Source of the DNA: an uncultured Acetatifactor sp.
GTDB lineage: Bacteria; Bacillota; Clostridia; Lachnospirales; Lachnospiraceae
Assembly: GCA_910585805.1 (NCBI GenBank)
Contig: CAJUFB010000023.1
Coordinates: 1-52,344 of the forward strand
Direction: 5' to 3'
Length of the DNA stretch: 52,344 bases
Positions 1 through 6,189 of this stretch are shown piece after piece (the stretch's first letter is position 1; every line of letters starts with the position of its first letter). The position numbers and the translations under genes were made by a program. Below the pieces are notes generated by a model. The model searched no databases and was not told the origin of the DNA. It saw only the letters and a list, made by a program, of their open reading frames with translations.

Positions 1-1340
1 TATTTGGATTATCGGCTTTTTGTATGAAAACTAAAGTATAAACTGCAAATCTAATAGGTGTTTAGTATAAAAGACAGCTTTAAAACCAATGACACTGCCC
101 TGTCCCGCATCCATAAGGATGATGAGAACCTGCTCCAGATGCTCTATCAGATCTTCGGCACCTACTACGAAGACAACTGCGCCGATGAACTGCGCCATGA
201 CCCTGTGCTTTCAGCTGTCCCGGGGAAAGAAGCCCTTGCATCACAGCCCACGCTGTCCCGTTTCTTTAACCGCATGGATGACGATACCCTCCGGCCGTTT
301 GATGGGATCATGCGCCAGCTGCGCAGGCGGGTTTACTCCATCCGGATGCCCGAGTTCGTGCTTTTTGATATTGATACCACACTGCTCCCGACTTATGGGA
401 AGCAGGAAGGGGAAGGGTTCAATTTCCATTACCAGGCACACGGCTACCATCCCCTCCTGTGTTACGACGGGCTGACCGGGGACCTGCTCCGTGCCTGGCT
501 GCGTGACGGCACGGACTACTGCTCCAAAGATTCTGCAGCTTTTATGGCGCCGCTTATTGCCGAGTACCGCGAAAACTACCCTGGCATCCAGCTTTATGCC
601 AGGGGTGACAGCGGTTTTGCCACGCCGGAACTGTATGACCTGTTCGAGGACAACGGTGTAAAATATGCCATCCGCCTGAAAATCAACAGCACGCTCCTGA
701 GGCTGGCACAGGATGAGGATGAGGCACTGGCGGAGGCAACACGCTTCAACATGATAGACTATGCTGTGACCTATGGGGAATTTTATTACCAGGCATCCTC
801 ATGGCGCGCTCCCCGCAGAGTAGTGTTTAAAATCGAGAAGCCTTACAACCAGATGACCCATATGTATACATTCATCGTCACCAATATGGAAGAGCTGGGG
901 CACTGGCAGGTCATTGATTACTACTGCAACCGCGGCCGGATGGAGAACTTCATTGGCGAAAGCAAACAGGGCTTTGATTTTGCGGCAGTGAGCTCCAGGA
1001 GCAAAACCGTAAACGCCAACCGGCTGCAGCTCCATGCCCTGGCATATAACATTTTTAACTGGTTCCGGAGACTTGCACTGCCAAAGCATATGGCAAAAAA
1101 CCTTGTGGATACGGTACGCCTGAAGCTGCTAAAAGTTGCGGTAAGGGTGGTGCATACTGGCAGGTATGTAAAGTTCAAGCTGTGCAGCAGCTTTCCTTAT
1201 AAGGAAGAAGTCTTCGAGACCTTTCGTAATATATGGTCCCTGGAAGTACAGCTGGAATAAAAATATGCGCACCTTGACACCTGAAAAGCCTTAAAAACGT
1301 TACCTGAGGTGGAGTCTGCCCTTTTTTAGGATTTTTGTTA
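1..1340 (+). mobile_element. IS1380-family insertion sequence (ends not resolved)
   Basis: The transposase gene fills most of this interval. I could not identify terminal inverted repeats: the left end probably lies before base 1 or within the first 57 bases, and the right end is somewhere in the non-coding stretch after 1260. The outer limits given are approximate. Confidence 0.5.
58..1260 (+). CDS. IS1380-type DDE transposase
   Basis: This protein would catalyse cut-and-paste movement of its insertion sequence. The 400-aa product has the IS4/IS1380-style DDE layout: an FDIDTT block near residues 103-108, ARGDSGFA with Asp about 184, and an NRGRMENFIGESKQ block near residue 300 that supplies the Glu. 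ASQPTLSRFFNR near residue 61 is also typical of IS1380 transposases. The ORF opens with GTG straight after tandem TAA-TAG stops, and family members usually carry a further N-terminal stretch, so the 5' end may be truncated or frameshifted. An ATG at 24 opens another frame that stops almost at once. The family call is from motifs seen here; activity is uncertain. Confidence 0.85.
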   Translation: MFSIKDSFKTNDTALSRIHKDDENLLQMLYQIFGTYYEDNCADELRHDPVLSAVPGKEALASQPTLSRFFNRMDDDTLRPFDGIMRQLRRRVYSIRMPEFVLFDIDTTLLPTYGKQEGEGFNFHYQAHGYHPLLCYDGLTGDLLRAWLRDGTDYCSKDSAAFMAPLIAEYRENYPGIQLYARGDSGFATPELYDLFEDNGVKYAIRLKINSTLLRLAQDEDEALAEATRFNMIDYAVTYGEFYYQASSWRAPRRVVFKIEKPYNQMTHMYTFIVTNMEELGHWQVIDYYCNRGRMENFIGESKQGFDFAAVSSRSKTVNANRLQLHALAYNIFNWFRRLALPKHMAKNLVDTVRLKLLKVAVRVVHTGRYVKFKLCSSFPYKEEVFETFRNIWSLEVQLE

Positions 1341-1400
1341 GTCTATTTCATACCAATCCTGGCGGGGGTACAATTCAGGAATGGGCTTGTGGTGCCATGA

Positions 1401-1574
1401 ATAATTCAGGATTATGGCGATTTTGGAAGCTTTAAAGACTTGGAAATATTCATGCGCCTGGAAGGTCTGCAAACTGTAGAACTTCTGGATATTCAGTATT
1501 GGTGGATTGATTTAAGCTTCACTAAAGGCACCTATACTTACTCCCAGATACTGGAGATACTTAACAGATCCTGA
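1401..1574 (+). pseudogene. Possible C-terminal gene remnant, unknown family
   Basis: After an in-frame TGA at 1398-1400, a 57-codon open stretch runs to TGA at 1572-1574. Its translation looks like real protein (acidic and aromatic mix, including DIQYWWIDLSFTKGTYTYSQ), but there is no start codon with a ribosome binding site. It may be the tail of a gene whose front was removed by the neighbouring insertion sequence. I do not recognise the family. Confidence 0.3.
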
Positions 1575-1639
1575 TTTGCAGTGCCATTTTTCACCCTGCG
1601 GCACTGTCTGTCCGGCTCCGCAAGGTGTTTTTGTTTACC

Positions 1640-2110
1640 AGTGCGAAGCTGTAGGCCATGTCGGTATCTTGGCCTTTGCTTTAGGTTAACGCCTGCAGGT
1701 AAGCATTTTTCTTTACGTGAGCCCTTTGCCCCTAAAACTGAAGCAGTCCTTATATGTGTCGCCGGGCGAATGGTCCCGGCATAGTACCGCAGGCCTGTGC
1801 GGAGCTTGTTTTAGGACTCGTTCTTATCGTAGACCTTTGCATGATTGTTGGCTGCTTTAGTGTGGTCAGGAAGCATGCCCTAAACTTGACTCGCCCTTAC
1901 CGCAGGCAGCCCATCCGGCCGGAAGCCGATTTAAGCGTAGCGTGCCCGAAGGGATAAATCGGCGCGCGGCCGGATGGGCGGTTGCTTTAGGGTAAAACCG
2001 CTTGTTCTGCTCTTTAGGAATTTTTGTGTGACACAAGTAAATTCTGCTTTCATCTCGAGATACTTTATCCAGCTAAAGCATCTGCAGATGCTTTACTCTG
2101 CTAAAGTGTT
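1640..2110. ncRNA. Candidate large structured RNA (nested hairpins, no ORF)
   Basis: No convincing ORF fills this stretch, but it is dense in complementary arms. AGGCCA 1653-1658 pairs with TGGCCT 1670-1675. CCTAAAAC 1731-1738 pairs with GTTTTAGG 1808-1815 and encloses two hairpins: GCCGGG/CCCGGC (1761-1780) and CCGCA/TGCGG (1787-1802). CCCTAAA 1878-1884 pairs with TTTAGGG 1986-1992 and encloses a 12-bp stem (1910-1921 with 1967-1978), which itself encloses an 8-bp stem (1926-1933 with 1955-1962). Further hairpins lie at 2024-2036 and 2074-2095. Multi-stem junctions closed by long-range stems are typical of large bacterial RNAs such as ROOL or GOLLD, which occur on mobile elements. The class and the transcribed strand are inference. 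Confidence 0.35.
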
Positions 2111-2213
2111 CCTTTTAAGCCTGGTAACTTCTTCTGCAGTGTGAAATATAAAATATCTCTCTGTCCGGAAACTTCTGGCGGCGTTCTGTTCCTATTTCCA
2201 TCTGACAGAAAAA

Positions 2214-2250
2214 GACCATACGCCCCAAGCTTTAGCGGGGGCGTATGGTC
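2214..2250 (-). terminator. Strong 13-bp hairpin, terminator-like on the minus strand
   Basis: Perfect 13-bp arms GACCATACGCCCC and GGGGCGTATGGTC enclose an 11-base loop. A run of A on the left becomes a run of five U when read on the minus strand, giving a classic intrinsic terminator for leftward transcription. On the plus strand no T-run follows. No leftward gene is visible just to the right, so it may end a short antisense or leader RNA from the origin region. Confidence 0.5.
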
Positions 2251-2267
2251 AAGATTCCGTTTACACA

Positions 2268-2529
2268 TTGCTGTAGTCATGTATATATTGGTGTCTCTAT
2301 CAAGAACTTTGATTTCACGATTGCATATATACTTGACTATAGCAACACTTAACAGTATTTTACTAAAATATCGTTAACTTTGTGGAATAAATATTTTGTA
2401 TAATGTTAAGTTTTTCAGGGCACTTACTCGGTTGGTCTTTATATACTACAGCAATTTCTTACACCTGTCAATAGTATGTCAAAATCGGAAAATCGTTTGT
2501 AAGTTATCGCTGTAGTCGGTGTATAGTAT
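2268..2529. repeat. Four copies of a TTGCTGTAGTC-type repeat (iteron-like)
   Basis: A motif close to TTGCTGTAGTCATGTATATA occurs at 2268-2290 (plus), 2323-2345 (minus), about 2439-2455 (minus, shorter) and 2507-2529 (plus). The first two form an imperfect inverted repeat of about 23 bp around a 32-bp spacer. The last copy overlaps the stem-loop at 2514-2540. Repeats in alternating orientation beside a nick-site stem-loop and just upstream of a rep start are consistent with initiator-binding sites; recombinase arm sites are the alternative. Confidence 0.5.
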
Positions 2530-2540
2530 TACCCCCGACT
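2514..2540 (+). other. Rolling-circle (CRESS-type) origin stem-loop with TAGTATTAC
   Basis: The arms AGTCGG (2514-2519) and CCGACT (2535-2540) form a perfect 6-bp stem. The 15-base loop contains TAGTATTAC at 2524-2532. A conserved nonanucleotide of this form in the loop of a hairpin is the nick site for HUH Rep proteins of CRESS-DNA viruses and the related bacterial pCRESS plasmids. It lies about 140 bp upstream of a start codon for a Rep-like N-terminus, which supports the assignment. The motif and stem are seen directly; function is inferred. Confidence 0.6.
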
Positions 2541-2547
2541 TCGTTAC

Positions 2548-2626
2548 GGTTACAAAATGCCCTCTAGCCCCTGAATTTACTGTATTTATTTTGTAACCAG
2601 TTCCGGTTACAAACTTCGTTACAAAC
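2548..2626. repeat. GGTTACAAA repeats between origin and rep start
   Basis: GGTTACAAAA is at 2548-2557, its exact reverse complement at 2589-2598, GGTTACAAAC at 2605-2614 and CGTTACAAAC at 2617-2626. Four copies in under 80 bp, between the stem-loop and the rep ribosome binding site, look like iterons or a repressor operator for rep. Confidence 0.5.
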
Positions 2627-2681
2627 TAAAATACGTTATGTTAATACATATTTTAGTTTCTAAACAGATTGGAGTTTTTAC

Positions 2682-2828
2682 ATGGAAAATGCAAATTTCA
2701 AAAAGGATACTGTTTCGAAAAGTTGGTTTTGTGTTTTTAATAACCCTGAAGAGCATGGCTACACTGGTACTCCTCAGGAAATTGTTGACAGGCTATGTGA
2801 GGATATTTCTCCGTTGGGCGCAAAATGA
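2682..2828 (+). pseudogene. rep: CRESS/rolling-circle-type Rep, N-terminal fragment
   Basis: ATG at 2682 follows GGAG at 2671-2674 with a 7-base gap and opens 48 codons ending in TGA at 2826-2828. The peptide includes SWFCVFNNPEEHGYTGTPQE; the FNNP core resembles motif I of HUH replication initiators of CRESS viruses and pCRESS plasmids, which make the origin nick. Motifs II and III (HUH, catalytic Tyr) and the helicase domain are absent. Around 2800 the DNA becomes the coding sequence of a tyrosine recombinase in another frame, so the rep gene is cut by a deletion or recombination join. The fragment cannot act as an initiator. Family assignment is from motif I and the adjacent origin. Confidence 0.6.
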
Positions 2829-3480
2829 ATACACGGCTTCCTATGATGCCAAAAATATAAAGGTACCAAAGTCCCCAAAACGTGAAGTCCGTATTTATAC
2901 CGAATCCGAAATAAATGCTATTTTCAGTTCCATAACTGCGGAGTCTGACTGGCTTGTGCTCCGGAATAAATGCATTATCGCCCTTATGTATGACAGCGGC
3001 CTGCGTCAGGCAGAAGTATGTTCTCTTCGTCGGAGTAAAATTTCTTATGCCGATAACCGGATGGTGGTTCGCGGCAAGGGTGATAAGGAACGTACGGTTC
3101 CTCTGGGAAGCCTGACAGCATACTTCATGAAAGAATATACTGAAAGCTGTCCTTACAGTTCTGACGCACTCTTTGTAAACCGCCATGGTGAACCATTAAC
3201 CGGAAATGCTGTCAAACTTATGGTTTCCAAACTTGCCGACAAGCTTCCCTTTGAACTGTCCTCCCATAAGCTCCGGCACAACTTTGCCACCAACTGCTGC
3301 ATCGATCAGTATGAGCATAACCGCCAGGTGGATATATACCGCCTGATGTACCTCATGGGCCATGAAGATGTGGAAACGACCGGGCGGTATCTGCACTTTG
3401 CCTATGAGATAATAGCAAGCCGCGATTCCATATCGCATCTGGATAAGCTGAATCTTGTAAATGGGGACAGGAAAACATAA
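2800..3480 (+). pseudogene. Tyrosine recombinase/integrase, N-terminus missing
   Basis: Site-specific recombinases of this family integrate and excise DNA. Recognisable integrase sequence starts near FLRWAQNEY (about 2803) and runs to the stop at 3480. All catalytic residues are present: Arg in SGLRQAEVCSLR, His and Arg in SSHKLRHNF, His in LMGHED and Tyr in TTGRYLHF. What is missing is most of the N-terminal core-binding domain; upstream codons belong to a Rep fragment in a different frame, although the frame stays open to an ATG at 2638. A chimeric 280-aa protein could be made but probably binds DNA poorly. The gene ends about 200 bp from the 3' end of tRNA-Lys, the usual place for an island integrase. 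Confidence 0.7.
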
Positions 3481-3631
3481 AGCCCGGAAGCGGTTTTTTA
3501 CTGTCCCCTCTCCCAGGCATTTCTTTTTCATTTTCCAATATGTGCAGCTTCTATTTTCCATTCGTTAAACCGATATTTTCTTTACGTTCGGCACCACCTG
3601 ATTTTTTTGCCCAGCTCATTTCCCGGGGGAT

Positions 3632-3667
3632 AAAAAAAGCCCCGAAACTTGCCTAAAATCAAGTCTC
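3632..3667 (-). terminator. Possible terminator after tRNA-Lys
   Basis: Read on the minus strand, an 8-bp stem (one G-U pair) around an 8-base loop is followed by GGGGC and then seven T. It lies just downstream of the tRNA 3' end. The gap between stem and T-run makes it less than ideal. Confidence 0.4.
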
Positions 3668-3678
3668 AAGACCTTTAG

Positions 3679-3751
3679 TGCGCCGCCAGGGGCTCGAACC
3701 CTGGACACCCTGATTAAGAGTCAGGTGCTCTACCAACTGAGCTAGCGGCGC
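3679..3751 (-). tRNA. tRNA-Lys(CTT)
   Basis: The minus strand folds as a 73-nt cloverleaf: acceptor GCGCCGC/GCGGCGC, D stem GCTC/GAGC, anticodon stem CCTGA/TCAGG with loop CTCTTAA (anticodon CTT), and T stem CAGGG/CCCTG with loop TTCGAGC. The discriminator base is A and CCA is not encoded. The 3' end faces the truncated integrase, so this is a likely attachment gene for the element to its left. Confidence 0.95.
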
Positions 3752-3815
3752 ATTTTCTCATCTGCATGTCCTGCGTGTCTGTTGCTTATTTGTTGTTTCC
3801 TTAACAACAAAACAA

Positions 3816-3844
3816 ATTATATTACATTCTTCTTATAAATGCAA
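3816..3844 (-). promoter_or_regulatory. Promoter of tRNA-Lys
   Basis: On the minus strand TTGCAT (3839-3844) and TATAAT (3816-3821) are separated by 17 bases, about 65 bp upstream of the tRNA. This is near consensus for the housekeeping sigma factor. Confidence 0.7.
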
Positions 3845-4020
3845 GTGTTTTTTCAATAATTTTTTAAGATTTATTAATTTTTGTCAATTTCACCACTTTT
3901 TCTGCCGTGAAAGCCGTTTCATCCGCCAAATTCACAAAAGAAAGCAGGTTTAAGCCAGATGCTGAACCGTTATGTGACATGCCCTCCAGATTGCCCCGGA
4001 TTATATGGTACGCCAATAAA

Positions 4021-4509
4021 TTACGGCTTCCCTGCTTCCTTACATTCCCTGCAATATCCGTACAACTCCAGCTTGTGGTTCGTCACCGTGAAGTCCTCCG
4101 TCTCCTTTCCCATACGCATATGGGCAAATGGACAGTTTTTCAACGGAATTCTCCTGCGGCACTCCAGGCATACCGCATAATGCGTATGGCTCTCCCTTTT
4201 CAATTCATATGTTATCGCGGAATGTCCTCCTTCCATGCGTTCCTCTATCCAGGCCTCCTTCTGCACCAGCCCTTTTTCCTCAAATGCGGCCAGGATACGA
4301 TAGACCGTCGAAACGGCATACTCCCCACCTTCCTCCCCCTCCATACGATTATAAATCTGCATGGCCGTAAGAGGCGTCTCCGCCTCCCACAGCACTCTGT
4401 ATACAGCCTTCCTCTGTTTCGTCCATTTCAGTCCTTCCGGATACGCAATGCGCTCACCGTGCTCCCCATAAGGCATTCCTTCCCGGCTGATTTTCTTCCC
4501 TTTTCCCAT
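4021..4509 (-). CDS. Fur-family metal-responsive regulator
   Basis: A repressor of the Fur/Zur/PerR family. A winged helix with GLKWTKQRKAVYRVLWEAETP and VSTVYRILAAFEEKGLV is followed by a dimerisation/metal part with HYAVCLECRR and YGYCRECK, two CxxC pairs that usually hold structural zinc. The ATG at 4509 is preferred because AGGAG lies about 10 bases ahead; an upstream GTG at 4548 would add 13 basic residues. It lies about 140 bp downstream of the efflux permease on the same strand, so the two probably form an operon, and the palindrome at 5690-5726 is a good candidate operator. Which metal it senses cannot be read from the sequence. Confidence 0.85.
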   Translation of the reverse strand: MGKGKKISREGMPYGEHGERIAYPEGLKWTKQRKAVYRVLWEAETPLTAMQIYNRMEGEEGGEYAVSTVYRILAAFEEKGLVQKEAWIEERMEGGHSAITYELKRESHTHYAVCLECRRRIPLKNCPFAHMRMGKETEDFTVTNHKLELYGYCRECKEAGKP

Positions 4510-4647
4510 CTCACCTTTTCTCCTGTTTCCTCTTCCATTGCCGGACACTTAAGATATCTCTCCGCTTCGGCTCCGGCAGCATCTTCTTGACCCAAAAGTG
4601 ATACTGACTTATATGCAGGTCAATCATTCGCAGCCCCCGTCTGTCTC

Positions 4648-5484
4648 TCAAAGCAAACTTACAATAATCCCGGCACATACCCCGAGCATATAAAGCAAAG
4701 CCATAATTCTCAGATTTTCCCGCTTGTCATGGTTAACCCGGAATAATACAAGAAGCCCCACACCGGAACCGGCCAGAAGTCCTGCCATTGCCGCCCCCTG
4801 CCCCATAGCGCCCTCCAGATACAGCTGAGTAATCACCACGGAACCGGCACAGTTTGGAATCAGGCCCACCAGCCCGGACAGCATGGGGCCCAGCACCGGT
4901 TTGTTTAAAATCAGATTTGCCAGAACCTCCTCCCCCGCAAAATGCAGAAGCAGATTCAATGCAAAGGAAACCAGCAAAATAAAAAAGAAAATCTGCGCGG
5001 TATGGGACAGGGCTGCGCGGAAAATTCCCTTCTCGCAATGGCAGTTCTCCTGTCTGCAGACATCGGAAATACCTGCCTGCCGTCCGCTGCCCTTTTTCCG
5101 CAGTATAAAATCAATCACCAGGCCCGCCGCTGTTCCGAACGCCGCTTTCGCCACAAGAATGCCGGCTGCCGTACCCACAGGTACCTGCTCGGATATCAGA
5201 ATAGGCAGCATCTCATCCGAAGTGGACAGGAAAACCGCCACCAGAGTCCCCAGGGAAACCACCCGCCCGGCATACAGATTTGCAGCTGCCGCCGAAAAAC
5301 CGCATTGGGGCACGGCTCCAAGCAAACCGCCTATCACCGGAGCCGCCTTATCTGCCCTCCGGAGCCACTTCTGCATCCCCTTTCCGGCGCTGTGCTCCAG
5401 ATATTCCATTGCCAGATAAGCCAGAAACAAAAACGGAATCAGTCTCACACTGTCCATAAGAGAATCTTCAATCACATGCAGCAT
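4648..5484 (-). CDS. Metal/metalloid efflux permease (DUF2899-like, putative Mn or As exporter)
   Basis: A 278-aa inner-membrane protein with about eight hydrophobic segments. Two related motifs, GGLLGAVPQCGFSAAAANLY and SGLVGLIPNCAGSVVITQLY, occur in the two halves, indicating an internal duplication. This pattern is known from proteins annotated as putative manganese transporter or arsenic efflux protein. The loop between the halves holds CRQENCHCEKG, a cysteine/histidine cluster that could bind metal. ATG at 5484 follows AAGGAAGGA with about 7 bases. Linkage to a Fur-type regulator and a promoter-overlapping palindrome supports metal-controlled export. The substrate is inference. Confidence 0.7.
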   Translation of the reverse strand: MLHVIEDSLMDSVRLIPFLFLAYLAMEYLEHSAGKGMQKWLRRADKAAPVIGGLLGAVPQCGFSAAAANLYAGRVVSLGTLVAVFLSTSDEMLPILISEQVPVGTAAGILVAKAAFGTAAGLVIDFILRKKGSGRQAGISDVCRQENCHCEKGIFRAALSHTAQIFFFILLVSFALNLLLHFAGEEVLANLILNKPVLGPMLSGLVGLIPNCAGSVVITQLYLEGAMGQGAAMAGLLAGSGVGLLVLFRVNHDKRENLRIMALLYMLGVCAGIIVSLL

Positions 5485-5689
5485 AAATAAATCCTTCCTT
5501 CATTTCCGGCAATTTCTAACCTGACAAGCCAGAACCAAAATTTTGCCATTTTGCGCTGGATTTCAATGTTAAGGAACTGTTACGAAATAAAAATGTAAAG
5601 TTATTTCCTGACAGTTGCTAAGTGCCTGAGGAAATGCACCCCCATGAGTCCATGTCCAACTGACAGCGAACTTTCCTGTAACGCAAAAA

Positions 5690-5726
5690 GTTCTAAATGC
5701 AAATGCAACTCATTCGCATTTAGAAC
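5690..5726 (-). promoter_or_regulatory. Fur-family-type operator palindrome
   Basis: Perfect 11-bp arms GTTCTAAATGC and GCATTTAGAAC flank a 15-bp centre that contains a further AATG/CATT dyad. It begins inside the -10 element of a minus-strand promoter, so a bound repressor would block RNA polymerase. The AAATGC half-sites and the downstream fur-like gene suggest autoregulation of the efflux operon. Confidence 0.65.
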
Positions 5727-5752
5727 TATACCACATTTTATCATTTTGTCAA
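5725..5752 (-). promoter_or_regulatory. Promoter of the efflux-fur operon
   Basis: On the minus strand TTGACA (5747-5752) and TATAGT (5725-5730) are spaced by 16 bases. Transcription would leave a leader of roughly 230 bases before the permease ATG at 5484. I see no known riboswitch in that leader. Confidence 0.7.
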
Positions 5753-5875
5753 GGGCAATATTTTCAATTTGCTGTCCATACTGTTTCTCGTACTGCTTCT
5801 CTGACGATTTCTTACAGCAATGCAGTCAGGGTACCGAGCTGTTACTTTCTTTCACCGTAAACTACCGGCATACAC

Positions 5876-6145
5876 TCACACTCTTCCGGGGAGCCGCACC
5901 TCCACCACCGCCCCGAAATTCTCATCCATGTTGAAGAACGTCACCGAAGCCTCGCTTCCATACAGAAGCTGAAGACGCTTCCGGATATTCTGCAGGCCTA
6001 CATGCTTTCTCCCGTTATATACAATCGGGGCATCAGTTTCAATGGCATTCAGTATTTCCGGTGAGGTTGAATTTGCAGTACAACCCGACTGCAGACCGCA
6101 CGGTTCTGTTCGTTTTTTTGTCATTCCATGACATATTTTTGACAA
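5876..6145 (-). pseudogene. YesM/LytS-type sensor kinase, C-terminal fragment
   Basis: Only the end of the ATPase domain survives: NAIETDAPIVYNGRKHVGLQ followed by NIRKRLQLLYG, the GLxN (G2) box typical of YesM-like histidine kinases that sense sugars with an AraC-type partner. The H-box, N-box and sensor part are absent. Upstream, the frame runs straight into a piece of the MITE (6065-6099), so deletion probably removed the rest. Not functional. Confidence 0.65.
6065..6099 (+). repeat. MITE fragment (copy C)
   Basis: This 35-bp stretch is identical to the inner left part of the full MITE copy at 20718-20815, then stops abruptly. Both ends are missing. It sits at the truncated edge of the kinase remnant. 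Confidence 0.75.
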
Positions 6146-6189
6146 AATACCCTGGATCCCCCCTGTATCCCCCGTTCCGATTTCCGAAA

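Noticed and set aside
1640..2110. Integron attC array
   Set aside because: The hairpins differ in length and sequence, no attC core pair (GTTRRRY/RYYYAAC) recurs at a regular distance, no cassette ORFs lie between them, and the recombinase is not an IntI type by its visible sequence.
5485..5690. Metal riboswitch (yybP-ykoY or NiCo type) in the permease leader
   Set aside because: I could not find the conserved core sequences of either class; only length and context suggested it.
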